The translations under genes and the position numbers were made by a program. Under the pieces are notes generated by a model, which saw nothing but the letters and a program-made list of their open reading frames with translations, did not search any database and was not told the DNA's origin. A stretch of DNA of 64,000 nucleotides, from positions 4,489,001 to 4,553,000 of the forward strand of contig NZ_CP122458.1 in assembly GCF_032598905.1 (NCBI RefSeq). The letters are read 5' to 3'. Origin of the DNA: Streptomyces sp. 11x1 (GTDB lineage Bacteria; Actinomycetota; Actinomycetes; Streptomycetales; Streptomycetaceae). This document shows positions 31,319 to 40,322 of the stretch, piece by piece. Within the stretch, counting starts at the first letter, position 1, and each line of letters starts with the position of its first letter.

Positions 31319-34186
31319 TCAGGCGCTCTCCCCGGCCGACGTCGCCTTCTTCGCCGCCACCTTCTTCGCGGGTGCCGCCTTCTTCGCCGCGGCCGTCTTC
31401 GAAGCAGTCGTCTTCGAAGCAGCGGTCTTCTTCGCGGCAGCGGTCTTCTTCGCCGGCGTGGCCTTCTTCGCGGCGGTCTTCGTCGCCGTCTTCTTCGCCG
31501 GCGCCTTCTTGGCCGTCTTCTTGGCGGGCCCCTTCGCCCGCTTCTCCGCCAGCAGTTCGAACCCGCGCTCGGGCGTGATCGCCTCCACGCTGTCCCCGGA
31601 CCGCAGCGTCGCGTTGGTCTCGCCGTCGGTGACGTACGGGCCGAAGCGGCCATCCTTCACCACGACCGGCTTCCCGCTGACGGGGTCCTCGCCCAGTTCC
31701 TTCAGCGGCGGCTTGGCGGCGGCCCGCCCGCGCTGCTTGGGCTGCGCGTAGATGGCCAGCGCCTCTTCGAGGGTGATCGTGAAGAGCTGCTCCTCGGTCT
31801 GGAGCGAACGCGAGTCCGTGCCCTTCTTCAGATACGGCCCGTAACGCCCGTTCTGCGCGGTGATCTCCTGGCCCTCCGCGTCGGCGCCGACGATCCGCGG
31901 CAGCGACATCAGCTTCAGGGCATCGTCGAGGGTCACCGTGTCCAGGGACATGGACTTGAACAGGGAGGCCGTGCGCGGCTTGACCGCGTTCTTGCCCGTC
32001 TTCGGGGTGCCCCCGGGGAGAATCTCCGTGACGTACGGCCCGTAGCGCCCGTCCTTGGCGACGATCTGGTGACCGGTCGCAGGGTCGGTGCCCAGCTCGA
32101 AGTCGCCGCTCGGCTTGGCGAGCAGTTCCTCAGCCAGCTCGATGCTCAGCTCGTCCGGCGCCAGGTCCTCGGGGATGTCGGCACGCTGGTGCCCCTCGGA
32201 GTCCTTCTCACCCCGCTCGATGTACGGGCCGTAGCGCCCGACGCGCAGCACGATGCCGTTGCCGACGGGGAAGGAGGAGACCTCACGGGCGTCGATCGCG
32301 CCGAGGTCGGTGACCAGTTCCTTCAGGCCGCCGAGGTGGTCCCCGTCGCCGTTGCCGGCCTCGGCCGCCGTCGTGCCGCTGACGTCGCTGCCCTCGCCGA
32401 AGTAGAACCGCTTCAGCCACGGCACCGCCTGGGCCTCGCCGCGCGCGATGCGGTCGAGGTCGTCCTCCATCTTGGCGGTGAAGTCGTAGTCGACGAGCCG
32501 CCCGAAGTGCTTCTCCAGCAGGTTGACCACGGCGAAGCTCAGGAAGGACGGCACGAGGGCCGTGCCCTTCTTGAAGACGTAGCCCCGGTCGAGGATGGTG
32601 CCGATGATCGACGCGTACGTCGACGGGCGGCCGATCTCGCGCTCTTCGAGCTCCTTGACCAGCGACGCCTCGGTGTAGCGGGCCGGGGGCTTGGTGGCGT
32701 GCCCGTCGACCGTGATCTCCTCGGCGGAGAGCGGGTCGCCCTGGTTCACCTGCGGCAGCCGGCGCTCACGGTCGTCGAGCTCGGCGTTCGGGTCGTCGGC
32801 GCCCTCGACGTAGGCCTTGAGGAAGCCGTGGAAGGTGATCGTCTTGCCGGAGGCGCTGAACTCGGCGTCCCGGCCGTCGGAGGCGGTGCCGCCGATCTTG
32901 ACGGTGACGCTGTTGCCCGTGGCGTCCTTCATCTGGGAGGCGACGGTCCGCTTCCAGATCAGCTCGTACAGCTTGAACTGGTCGCCGGTCAGCCCGGTCT
33001 CCGCGGGCGTGCGGAAACGATCACCCGAGGGCCTGATCGCCTCGTGGGCCTCCTGCGCGTTCTTGACCTTCCCGGCGTACGTACGCGGCTGCGCCGGCAG
33101 GTAGTCGGCGCCGTACAGCTGGGTGACCTGGGCGCGGGCGGCGGCCACGGCGGTGTCGCTGAGCGTCGTGGAGTCCGTACGCATATAGGTGATGAAGCCG
33201 TTCTCGTACAGCTTCTGCGCCACCTGCATGGTCGCCTTCGCCCCGAAGCCGAGCTTGCGCGAGGCCTCCTGCTGGAGCGTCGTCGTACGGAAGGGGGCAT
33301 ACGGCGAGCGGCGGTACGGCTTGGACTCGACGGAGCGGACCGAGAAGCGGGTGTTCTCCAGGGCGGCGGCGAGCGCGCGAGCGTCTGCCTCGTCCAGGTG
33401 AAGAACGTTGGCGCCCTTGATCTGGCCGAGCGAGTCGAAGTCGCGGCCCTGGGCGACGCGGCGGCCGTCCACGGACTGCAGGCGGGCGACCAGCGACGAC
33501 GGGTCGGAGGCGTCACCGGCGCGGCCGGTCGCGAAGGTGCCGGTCAGGTCCCAGTACTCGGCCGAGCGGAAGGCGATCCGCTCCCGCTCCCGCTCCACGA
33601 CGAGCCGGGTCGCGACGGACTGGACGCGGCCCGCCGACAGTCGCGGCATGACCTTCTTCCACAGGACCGGCGAGACCTCGTAGCCGTAGAGACGGTCGAG
33701 GATGCGGCGGGTCTCCTGGGCGTCGACGAGGCGCTGGTTCAGCTCGCGCGGGTTGGCGACGGCGGCCTGGATCGCGGCCTTGGTGATCTCGTGGAAGACC
33801 ATCCGCTTGACCGGGACCTTGGGCTTGAGCACCTCCTGGAGGTGCCAGGCGATGGCCTCGCCCTCGCGGTCCTCATCGGTGGCGAGGAACAGTTCGTCGG
33901 ACTCCTTCAGCAGGTCCTTGAGCTTCCTGACCTGGGCCTTCTTGTCCGCGTTGACCACGTAGATGGGCGCGAAGTCGTGCTCGACGTCGACGCCGAGGCG
34001 ACGCACCTCGCCGGTGTACTGCTCGGGCACCTCCGCGGCGCCGTTGGGAAGGTCGCGGATGTGCCCCACGCTCGCCTCGACGATGTAGCCGGGGCCGAGA
34101 TAGCCCTTGATCGTCTTCGCCTTGGCAGGCGACTCGACGATGACGAGTCGGCGGCCGCCCTTCGCGGTCTCGCTGGTCGGGGACAA
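31319..34186 (-). CDS. topA: DNA topoisomerase I with Lys/Ala-repeat tail
   Basis: A 955-residue type IA topoisomerase that relaxes negative supercoils. It has the Toprim motif VIVESPAKAKTIKGYLG, the second Toprim acid cluster ATDEDREGEAIAWH, and the active-site tyrosine segment ITYMRTDSTTLSDTA. Several Streptomyces-type C-terminal repeats with DGRYGPYV-like sequence follow. The last ~65 residues are a basic KKTAAKKA-type tail, known in this genus to give high processivity. I chose the TTG at 34186 (SPTSETAKGG start), since the length then fits the family; ATG 34303 is in frame but adds an Arg/Pro-rich stretch unlike the family N-terminus. The 300 bp upstream (34187-34497) carry its promoter region but no gene. 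Confidence 0.95.
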   Translation of the reverse strand: MSPTSETAKGGRRLVIVESPAKAKTIKGYLGPGYIVEASVGHIRDLPNGAAEVPEQYTGEVRRLGVDVEHDFAPIYVVNADKKAQVRKLKDLLKESDELFLATDEDREGEAIAWHLQEVLKPKVPVKRMVFHEITKAAIQAAVANPRELNQRLVDAQETRRILDRLYGYEVSPVLWKKVMPRLSAGRVQSVATRLVVERERERIAFRSAEYWDLTGTFATGRAGDASDPSSLVARLQSVDGRRVAQGRDFDSLGQIKGANVLHLDEADARALAAALENTRFSVRSVESKPYRRSPYAPFRTTTLQQEASRKLGFGAKATMQVAQKLYENGFITYMRTDSTTLSDTAVAAARAQVTQLYGADYLPAQPRTYAGKVKNAQEAHEAIRPSGDRFRTPAETGLTGDQFKLYELIWKRTVASQMKDATGNSVTVKIGGTASDGRDAEFSASGKTITFHGFLKAYVEGADDPNAELDDRERRLPQVNQGDPLSAEEITVDGHATKPPARYTEASLVKELEEREIGRPSTYASIIGTILDRGYVFKKGTALVPSFLSFAVVNLLEKHFGRLVDYDFTAKMEDDLDRIARGEAQAVPWLKRFYFGEGSDVSGTTAAEAGNGDGDHLGGLKELVTDLGAIDAREVSSFPVGNGIVLRVGRYGPYIERGEKDSEGHQRADIPEDLAPDELSIELAEELLAKPSGDFELGTDPATGHQIVAKDGRYGPYVTEILPGGTPKTGKNAVKPRTASLFKSMSLDTVTLDDALKLMSLPRIVGADAEGQEITAQNGRYGPYLKKGTDSRSLQTEEQLFTITLEEALAIYAQPKQRGRAAAKPPLKELGEDPVSGKPVVVKDGRFGPYVTDGETNATLRSGDSVEAITPERGFELLAEKRAKGPAKKTAKKAPAKKTATKTAAKKATPAKKTAAAKKTAASKTTASKTAAAKKAAPAKKVAAKKATSAGESA

Positions 34187-34497
34187 CTTCGCTCTTCTCT
34201 CCGGTCGACGCTGGGTCTCCCCAGGCTTGCGTCCCGGGGCGGGCGACCCCTTGAGGCCGTTGCCTCGCACGGGGCTCGGCGGTCGGCCCGGGGGTCGGGT
34301 CATGCTGACGCTGCGGAGTGTGACGGTACATCCCGCCCCCGTGTCAAACGGGAAAAGCCCGCAACGGCCACTCGAACGGTAACCCGACTACCGCCATTCC
34401 TGCCGCCCGGCGTCCTCAGCGATCCGTTCGGGGCCTATGCGGAGGGTCACATCGCGGTTACCCCGCTCGCCCGCCGGCCCCGGCTCCCCGCGCCCGC

Positions 34498-34695
34498 TCA
34501 GACGCGGGTGAGGCACCACGTGGCGAGCACCAGGGCGGTGACCGCAGTGACGCTCGCGAGGGTCACCGACATCGCGGGACGCACCCCCTGCGCGACCGGC
34601 TCGCCGAGGCGCAGCCGGTGCACGGTCCACAGCATCAGTCCGCCCCCGAACAGGGCGAACACCACTCCTACGAAGATCGCCGGACCGCTCTCCAT
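34498..34695 (-). CDS. Small two-helix membrane protein (65 aa), unknown function
   Basis: The ATG at 34695 follows GGGAGG at 7 bp spacing. The product has two hydrophobic helices, AIFVGVVFALFGGGLMLW and SVTLASVTAVTALVLATW, joined by a short polar loop with basic residues. I do not recognise a family. It sits alone between topA and the kinase gene, reads in the same direction, and its location upstream of topA in Streptomyces seems stable as far as I remember. The longer open frame upstream is not needed. Confidence 0.75.
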   Translation of the reverse strand: MESGPAIFVGVVFALFGGGLMLWTVHRLRLGEPVAQGVRPAMSVTLASVTAVTALVLATWCLTRV

Positions 34696-34793
34696 GTCCC
34701 GTCCTCCCACCCCTCGACTGCCCAGGGACGGGAGGCTGGCACGGACGGGAAGCGGGCGCACGAACCCGAGGTGAACGTGAGGCGTCCGGACTC

Positions 34794-37223
34794 TCAGACC
34801 GAGCCGGGCGTGGGTATCTTGCCGGTCGTCTGCGACATGTCGGCGTTGCGCACCGTGCACACCACTATGTTGAAGCCCTTCTTCCACTCCTCTTCTGCGG
34901 AGACCCATCCCGACACGATCAGGTCAGCGCCGGGCGCCCAACTCGACTCGAACCTGTTGGTGCACAGCTTTCCGCCTTCGGCGAGGGCACCGGCGAAGGT
35001 CATGTTGTCGGGCGCCTGCACCGATCCGACGACCTGGTCGGTGTGCGCTTCGGCACAGTCGGTCAGCGGGGCGTCATACCCCTCGTCCTCCCTGGTGGCA
35101 TAGTCCCAGCAGTCACCGACGGCCATCTGCGTGGGCCACAGGTTCACGCCCACGTCACGGAGTCGGCCCACCTCGCCGCCGATCGGGACGTGCTTGCCGA
35201 GGACGAGACATGCCGTACCGCCCTTGGCCGCGGTGAAGCCCTCCTTCGTCGGGATCAGCGCGTAGACGCCCGCGTCGGGCAGGGCCTCGGCCAGCGCGTC
35301 GGCCTGGCCGGCGCAGCGCTGCTCTCCGCTGGCCTTGGCCTCGGCGGGGTCCGACGCCGTCGCTATCGCCACGACCTGACCGTCCGGCCAGTCCTCGTCG
35401 CAGTCCACCACGCCGAGGTCGGGCACCGAGTCGAACGCCGTCCCCGTCCAGACGGCCTTGACGCAGTCCCCCACTTCCAGCGCCTTCTTGATGGCCGCCT
35501 GCTTGCCGTACGGGTACTCCGACGTCGGCGACGACAACGGGCCCGGGCTGTCGGAGGGCTTGGGGTCCGGGCCGCCCGACAGGTTCACCGCGGCCCAGGT
35601 GCCGCCGCCCGCCACGAGCAGCACGGCGACCACGATCGCGACGACCGCCCCCGCGGGCGTCCTGCGCCGCGGTCCGCCGGGCGGCGGCGGGCTCCCTGCC
35701 GTGAGGGTCGGGAATCCCGCGTTCCCCGGAGGCGGGGCGCCGCCACCGCCGTACGGCGCCGAGGCGTTGGCCGCGTACGGCAGCGACTGGTTGCCGACGC
35801 TGCCGCCGTACCCGGGTGGCTGAGCACCTCCGCCTCCGCCTCCGTACGCCGACGGCGGGCCACCGGGGGCGCCCGCGTAGGGCGTGGACCCGCCGCCCGC
35901 CGGGCTCCCGTAGGGCGTGGACGGGCGGCCCCCGTACGGGTTGTAGCTGTCGTAGGGACTGCGCGGCTGCTGTCCCCGCTGCCACGGGCCGCCCGGCGTC
36001 GCGCCCGGCGTGGGCGGGCCACCGGCGGGAGTGTTCGGGGCGTTCGGCGACGAGGGCGTGCCGGGGGTGTGCGGGACCCCCGGGGTGTACGGCGTGTGGG
36101 GTGGGCCAGGCGTGTCGGGCGTGCCCCCGAGGCCGTGCTGCCCGGCGGCGACGTACCCGGGGGGCGCGCTCGCGACGTACCCCGGAGGCGCGCCGGGAGC
36201 GCCGGGGGTCGCGGGGGTCCCCGGCGTCCCGGGGGTCCCCGGCGTCCCGGGGGTCCCCGGCGTCCCGGGGGCGCCGGGGGTGCGGGGAGCGGGTCCGAAG
36301 GCGCCGGGTGCCGAGGCGGGGGTGGCGCCCCAGCCCGGCGGGGTCGGCTCGGCGCCCGAGGCGGCCACTCGCTCCAGGCCGCGCGCCGCGGCCTCCGGCG
36401 AGAGTCGGCGCACGGGGTCCTTGATGAGCAACCCGTGCAGGACGGGGGCGAGTTCACCGGCGCGGGCGGGCGGCGCCGGCTCCTCCCCGAGCAGGGCCGT
36501 CAGCGTCGCGTACTCGCCGTGCCGGTCGAAGGGGCCGCGGCCCTCGACCGCCGCGTACAGCGTGGCGCCGAGCGAGAACAGGTCGGCGGCCGGGGTCGGC
36601 GGCTCGCCCCGGGCCCGCTCGGGCGCCAGATACCCGGGCGTGCCGAGGATTCCGGCGGTGGCGGTGAGCCGGGGTTCGCGGGACTCCGGCTGGAGCGCGA
36701 TGCCGTAGTCGGTGAGCAGCACACGCGCGTAGAGGTCGCCCGAGGCGTCGGCCGCGAGCAGGATGTTGGCCGGCTTCACGTCCCGGTGGAGTATGCCGAT
36801 GCGGTGCCCCGCCGTGAGCGCGTCGAGGACGGCGAGCCCGACCCGGGCGACCTGCTCGGGCGAGAGCGGCCCTCGCTGCCGTACGACCGCCTGGAGGTCG
36901 ATCGCATCCGGCACGTACTCCATGACGATCCACGGCAGGCCCTCGTGGAGCACCACGTCGTGGACCGTGGCCACGTGGGGATGGCCACGCAGCCGCGCGG
37001 CGTGCCGGGCCTCGCTGCGGGCCCGGGCGATCCGCTGGGCGGGCTCGGTCGCGTCCAGCGGGACATCGGGCAGGGAGATCTCCTTCATGGAGACCTCGCA
37101 GGCCAACTCCTCGTCGTACGCGAGCCAGACCCGGCCCATACCGCCCGCGCCCAGGGTGCGCAGCAGTCGGTACCGGTTGTTGATGATCCTTCCCCGGCCC
37201 TGCTCCGGCGTATCACCCGCCAT
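34794..37223 (-). CDS. Membrane Ser/Thr protein kinase with TPG-repeat linker and septum-formation-like extracellular domain
   Basis: 809 residues. The kinase domain (~17-280) has GAGGMGRVW, MKEI with the catalytic lysine, HRDVKPANILL and a DYG version of DFG. Then ~230 residues rich in Pro, Gly, Thr and Tyr include GTPGTPGTPGTP, TPGVPHTPGTP and YGG blocks. A single transmembrane helix (AVVAIVVAVLLVAGGGTWAAV) follows. The outside part has paired-cysteine repeats VGDCV...VDCDEDW and VGDCWDY...LTDCAEAHTDQV, like the septum-formation domain. It probably senses the envelope and phosphorylates cytoplasmic proteins. ATG 37223 is chosen by the GGGGGAT site and because it places the kinase start as in relatives. 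Confidence 0.92.
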   Translation of the reverse strand: MAGDTPEQGRGRIINNRYRLLRTLGAGGMGRVWLAYDEELACEVSMKEISLPDVPLDATEPAQRIARARSEARHAARLRGHPHVATVHDVVLHEGLPWIVMEYVPDAIDLQAVVRQRGPLSPEQVARVGLAVLDALTAGHRIGILHRDVKPANILLAADASGDLYARVLLTDYGIALQPESREPRLTATAGILGTPGYLAPERARGEPPTPAADLFSLGATLYAAVEGRGPFDRHGEYATLTALLGEEPAPPARAGELAPVLHGLLIKDPVRRLSPEAAARGLERVAASGAEPTPPGWGATPASAPGAFGPAPRTPGAPGTPGTPGTPGTPGTPGTPATPGAPGAPPGYVASAPPGYVAAGQHGLGGTPDTPGPPHTPYTPGVPHTPGTPSSPNAPNTPAGGPPTPGATPGGPWQRGQQPRSPYDSYNPYGGRPSTPYGSPAGGGSTPYAGAPGGPPSAYGGGGGGAQPPGYGGSVGNQSLPYAANASAPYGGGGAPPPGNAGFPTLTAGSPPPPGGPRRRTPAGAVVAIVVAVLLVAGGGTWAAVNLSGGPDPKPSDSPGPLSSPTSEYPYGKQAAIKKALEVGDCVKAVWTGTAFDSVPDLGVVDCDEDWPDGQVVAIATASDPAEAKASGEQRCAGQADALAEALPDAGVYALIPTKEGFTAAKGGTACLVLGKHVPIGGEVGRLRDVGVNLWPTQMAVGDCWDYATREDEGYDAPLTDCAEAHTDQVVGSVQAPDNMTFAGALAEGGKLCTNRFESSWAPGADLIVSGWVSAEEEWKKGFNIVVCTVRNADMSQTTGKIPTPGSV
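36213..36266. repeat. Three perfect 18-bp tandem repeats inside the kinase gene
   Basis: The unit GGGGGTCCCCGGCGTCCC occurs three times in a row, and degenerate copies follow. On the coding strand it gives the protein repeat GTPGTP in the linker between kinase and membrane helix. Repeat number is prone to change by slippage, so linker length may differ between strains. Confidence 0.9.
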
Positions 37224-37454
37224 CGCGATCCCCCGATCCCCCAGAGACAGCGCGTGCCTCCCCCGAGGACACGTCGAATCCGTCTCTTGAAAATAGCTTC
37301 GCACGCACCACTGACAGGAGCCCTTTTACGGACCAATCCAGACAGAGGAGGCACATGCGTCTCAGAGGTGCGAACCAGCCCCGCCCATCACGGGAACGGG
37401 CGCCGCGCGGGGTACCGGTCCCGTCATCGGACGGTCCGGAAATCGTCACCGGGT

Positions 37455-37482
37455 GCGCGGGAGCCCGGACGGGCTCCCGCGC
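37455..37482 (-). terminator. Terminator downstream of the methyltransferase gene
   Basis: GCGCGGGAGCCC and GGGCTCCCGCGC form a perfect 12-bp stem with a 4-nt loop, 25 bp after the methyltransferase stop. It lies about 230 bp upstream of the kinase start and separates the two transcripts. Confidence 0.8.
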
Positions 37483-37507
37483 CGGTGCGGGACCGGTGCG
37501 GGGCGGA

Positions 37508-39040
37508 TCACCGAGCCGGTTCGAGGAACCCCTGTTCGACGAGGAGGCGGATCTGGACCGGCGTCCGGTCACGCAGGGCCACCGGGTCCTCGCCGACGAG
37601 TTGGGCGATGGCGTCCAGAATCCGCCCCGCGCTGAGCGTGCCGTCGCACACACCGGCGAATCCCGCGCCCACCGTGTCCACCTTCGTGGCCCGGCGCATC
37701 CCACGGTTCTGACGCAGCACCACATGCTCGGGGTCCTCGGCGCCGGGCAGCCCGACCTGCTCCTGGACGACCTCGGCGGTGAGCCGGAAGTGCGCCTCCA
37801 GGAGCGCTGCGTCGTCGTTCGCCCGCAGGTAGTCGACACGCGCAAAGTGCTGCCGCACCGCCTCACCGAGCGGCTGTTCGACCGGATGCGGCCACTCCTC
37901 CAGGGTGATCGAGGGCTCCGACTCCGCCGCGGCCGACTTCCGCAGCGTGATCCACCCGAACCCGACGCCCTTCACCTTCCGCGCCTCGAACTCGTCGAGC
38001 CACGCGTCGTACCGCGCCTGGTACTCGGCCACGTCACCGCGGTGGTCGCCCGCATCCCGCAGCCACAACTCCGCGTACTGCGTGACGTCCTGGACCTCGC
38101 GCTGCACGATCCACGCGTCGCAGCCGCGCGGCACCCACGACCTGAGCCGCTCCTGCCAGTCCTCCCCCTCCACGTGCTGCCAGTTGGCGAGGAACTGCGC
38201 GTACCCGCCCTCGTTCAGCCGCTCACCCGCCTGCGAGACGAGCGTGCGGCACAGGTCGTCCCCGCCCATCCCGCCGTCGCGGTACGTCAGCCGGGCACCG
38301 GGCGAGATCACGAACGGCGGATTCGACACGATGAGGTCGTACGTCTCGTCCGCCCCGACCGGCTCGAAGAGCGAACCCTCCCGCAGCTCGGCGGCGCGGG
38401 CTCCGGACAGCGCCAGCGTGAGCGCCGTGATGTGCAGCGCGCGCGGGTTGAGATCGGTCGCCGTCACGCGCGTGGCGTGCTGCGCGGCGTGCAGGGCCTG
38501 GATGCCGGAGCCGGTCCCGAGGTCGAGGGCGGCGGCGACGGGCCTCCGTACGGTGATCCCGGCCAGCGTCGTGGACGCTCCGCCGACCCCCAGCACGACG
38601 CCCTCGTCCCGGCTCCCGATCCCGCCGGCCCCACCGACCGCGCACCCCAGGTCGGAGACGATGAACCAGTCCTCGCCGCCGGGGCCGCCGTACGGCCGGA
38701 CGTCGACGGTGGCGGCGACCTCGTCCCCGTCGCCACCGACGCGGACGAGCCAGCCGCTCTCGACGCACGCGTCGACAGGCAGCACGCCCTCCACACGCGC
38801 GCGTACGACCGGCTCCTGCAACAGGAACAGCCGGACCAGCGCCTCCAGCGCCGTCTCCCCCCGTGTCGCCCTCAGCGCGGGCACGACCTCGCTCCGCGCG
38901 AGGGCCGCGTACGCGGGCGCACCGAGCAGTTCGAGCAGCCCGTCGGCGGTGAACTCGGCCCCGAGCAAGGCCTCCCGCAACCGAGCGGCGACATCGGACC
39001 GATCAACAGAGGGCAACGAAGACAGCCTGGAGTCACTCAC
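37508..39040 (-). CDS. Class I SAM-dependent methyltransferase (PrmC/HemK-like with extra N-terminal domain)
   Basis: A 510-residue protein. The central SAM fold has ALDLGTGSGIQAL (motif I), DLNPRALHITALTL (adenosine-binding acid), and SNPPFVISPG, the NPPF catalytic motif of methyltransferases acting on amide or amino nitrogens (PrmC-type). The N-terminal ~150 residues match the winged-helix-like domain found in actinobacterial relatives, and the C-terminal ~200 residues are extra. The target may be a protein glutamine or an RNA base; it is not known. It begins with GTG at 39040. Confidence 0.88.
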   Translation of the reverse strand: MSDSRLSSLPSVDRSDVAARLREALLGAEFTADGLLELLGAPAYAALARSEVVPALRATRGETALEALVRLFLLQEPVVRARVEGVLPVDACVESGWLVRVGGDGDEVAATVDVRPYGGPGGEDWFIVSDLGCAVGGAGGIGSRDEGVVLGVGGASTTLAGITVRRPVAAALDLGTGSGIQALHAAQHATRVTATDLNPRALHITALTLALSGARAAELREGSLFEPVGADETYDLIVSNPPFVISPGARLTYRDGGMGGDDLCRTLVSQAGERLNEGGYAQFLANWQHVEGEDWQERLRSWVPRGCDAWIVQREVQDVTQYAELWLRDAGDHRGDVAEYQARYDAWLDEFEARKVKGVGFGWITLRKSAAAESEPSITLEEWPHPVEQPLGEAVRQHFARVDYLRANDDAALLEAHFRLTAEVVQEQVGLPGAEDPEHVVLRQNRGMRRATKVDTVGAGFAGVCDGTLSAGRILDAIAQLVGEDPVALRDRTPVQIRLLVEQGFLEPAR

Positions 39041-39191
39041 ACCGCCCAGCGTAACCGCGCCCCACGACCCGCCTCAGCGGCACACACCCCGCGTTCTCTC
39101 CTGTGGCCCCCACGCCGTCCCGACTGCGACTTTCGTCGCTGTCCCGGCCTCGGCCCCCGACCGTGTCATACCTACGGACAGTCGCGCCGCG

Positions 39192-39350
39192 GGGGCGACA
39201 CCCCGACGCCACGTCAGAGCTGCAGGCAATCGTCCCCTGGGGCGACACCCCGACGCCACGTCATGGCTGCGGGCAATCGTGCCGCTGGAGCGATGGGGGC
39301 ACCTCCCGCTCGAGCGAAGCCGAGAGTGGGGGAGGGTGGGCGCAGGCGGC
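39192..39350. repeat. 47-bp direct repeat plus Streptomyces interspersed palindromic element
   Basis: Two copies of GGGGCGACACCCCGACGCCA with their CGTCA..GCTG..GGCAATCGT continuation start at 39192 and 39239. Directly after is CTCCCGCTCGAGCGAAGCCG with GAGAGTGGGGGAG, an imperfect palindrome that I recall from many Streptomyces intergenic gaps. The 463-bp gap 39041-39503 holds no supported gene; the other open frames in it are built from these repeats. Confidence 0.7.
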
Positions 39351-39503
39351 ACCTCGTCACCGCCGAGCCGCGGAACTCACCCCCGCCCAACCAAACCGCC
39401 GGGCACCCGGTCAAACCCCGCTCACCCCACCCGCCGACCTGCAACCAGGGACGCCCGATCAACCCCGGCCCGGCATACCCGCACCGACCGCCGAGAGCGA
39501 CCG

Positions 39504-40097
39504 TCAGCCCTCAGACGGCACAGCCGGCACCGACGCCGCCCCGGACGTGCCCGCGGACTTGCAGCTCTGCTGTTCGGCCATCGCCTGCCCGACCTCCCCC
39601 TTCTCCAGCTCCTTCAGCGCGTCGCTCCCCGTCTTGCTCAGCTTCTCCAGCTCCGTCGCGACTCCTTCGAGCCCGTCCGCGAACTTCGCCTGGTCCTTGA
39701 TGTTCAGGGCGTCCGACTTCTTCTTCAGCTCCCCGTACGCCGTGGACAGCTGGTTCAGCTCGGCCACCGCGGCCTTCTGCTTCTTCTCGCCCTCCTCGAC
39801 GTCCGGCGCCCCGGCCTGCTGAATGGCCGTCGCCATCGCCTTGTAGGCGTCGGAGATGTCCTGGAAGCCTTGGGAGTCGGCCTTCTGCACGTCCGCCGGC
39901 GCGCTGTCGTCCGAGGTCTCCTTCTGGATCGAGGCGTTGGCCGCCGCGATCTTCTTGATCTGCGGCTGCACCGAGTCGCAGACCTCCTTGGCCCAGGAGT
40001 TCAGCTTGTCGTTCGTCTCGTCGTCGCCGCTGCAGCCGGACAGCGCCAGTACCAGTACCGCACCGCCGGACAGTGCGGCCGCGAGCTTCTTGTTCAC
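39504..40097 (-). CDS. Small secreted coiled-coil lipoprotein
   Basis: A 197-residue protein with signal peptide NKKLAAALSGGAVLVLALSGC, where the final Cys is the lipid-modified residue. The mature part is Lys/Glu/Ala-rich and strongly helical (KKIAAANASIQ, ELKKKSDALN, ALKELEKG), consistent with an extracytoplasmic helical bundle. It has two further cysteines, near the start and near the end, that could form a disulfide. I chose GTG 40097 because AAGGGA lies at the right distance; ATG 40115 would put that site inside the gene. Function unknown; its position next to hppA is probably not functional. Confidence 0.82.
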   Translation of the reverse strand: MNKKLAAALSGGAVLVLALSGCSGDDETNDKLNSWAKEVCDSVQPQIKKIAAANASIQKETSDDSAPADVQKADSQGFQDISDAYKAMATAIQQAGAPDVEEGEKKQKAAVAELNQLSTAYGELKKKSDALNIKDQAKFADGLEGVATELEKLSKTGSDALKELEKGEVGQAMAEQQSCKSAGTSGAASVPAVPSEG

Positions 40098-40239
40098 CGG
40101 ATTGGTCCCTTCCATGGCTCTCGGCCCCGGAACATACACGCCGAATGGGAGCCACCTGTGTGCCGAGCACCCCTGCTGCACCCTTTTGTAACCGTTTGCA
40201 CCAAGAGAGAGAAGGCTCACGGGCACCCCCGGCACGGCC

Positions 40240-40287
40240 AAGGGGCGGACGGTCGACGCGTCAACACGCGCCGTCCGCCCGCCCCTT
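40240..40287 (-). terminator. Terminator after hppA
   Basis: GGCGGACGG (40244-40252) pairs exactly with CCGTCCGCC (40271-40279), extended by AAGG/CCTT outside a 2-base bulge and by an inner CGCG...CGCG. It lies about 35 bp after the hppA stop. Confidence 0.7.
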
Positions 40288-40322
40288 GAGCTGGCCCCTG
40301 GCAGAGCCGGTCGTAAAACCGT

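Noticed and set aside
37355..37507. Plus-strand start with a strong AGGAGG site before ATG near 37355
   Set aside because: The frame is Arg/Pro-rich, runs through the methyltransferase terminator hairpin and then into its antisense strand. The AGGAGG may be chance.
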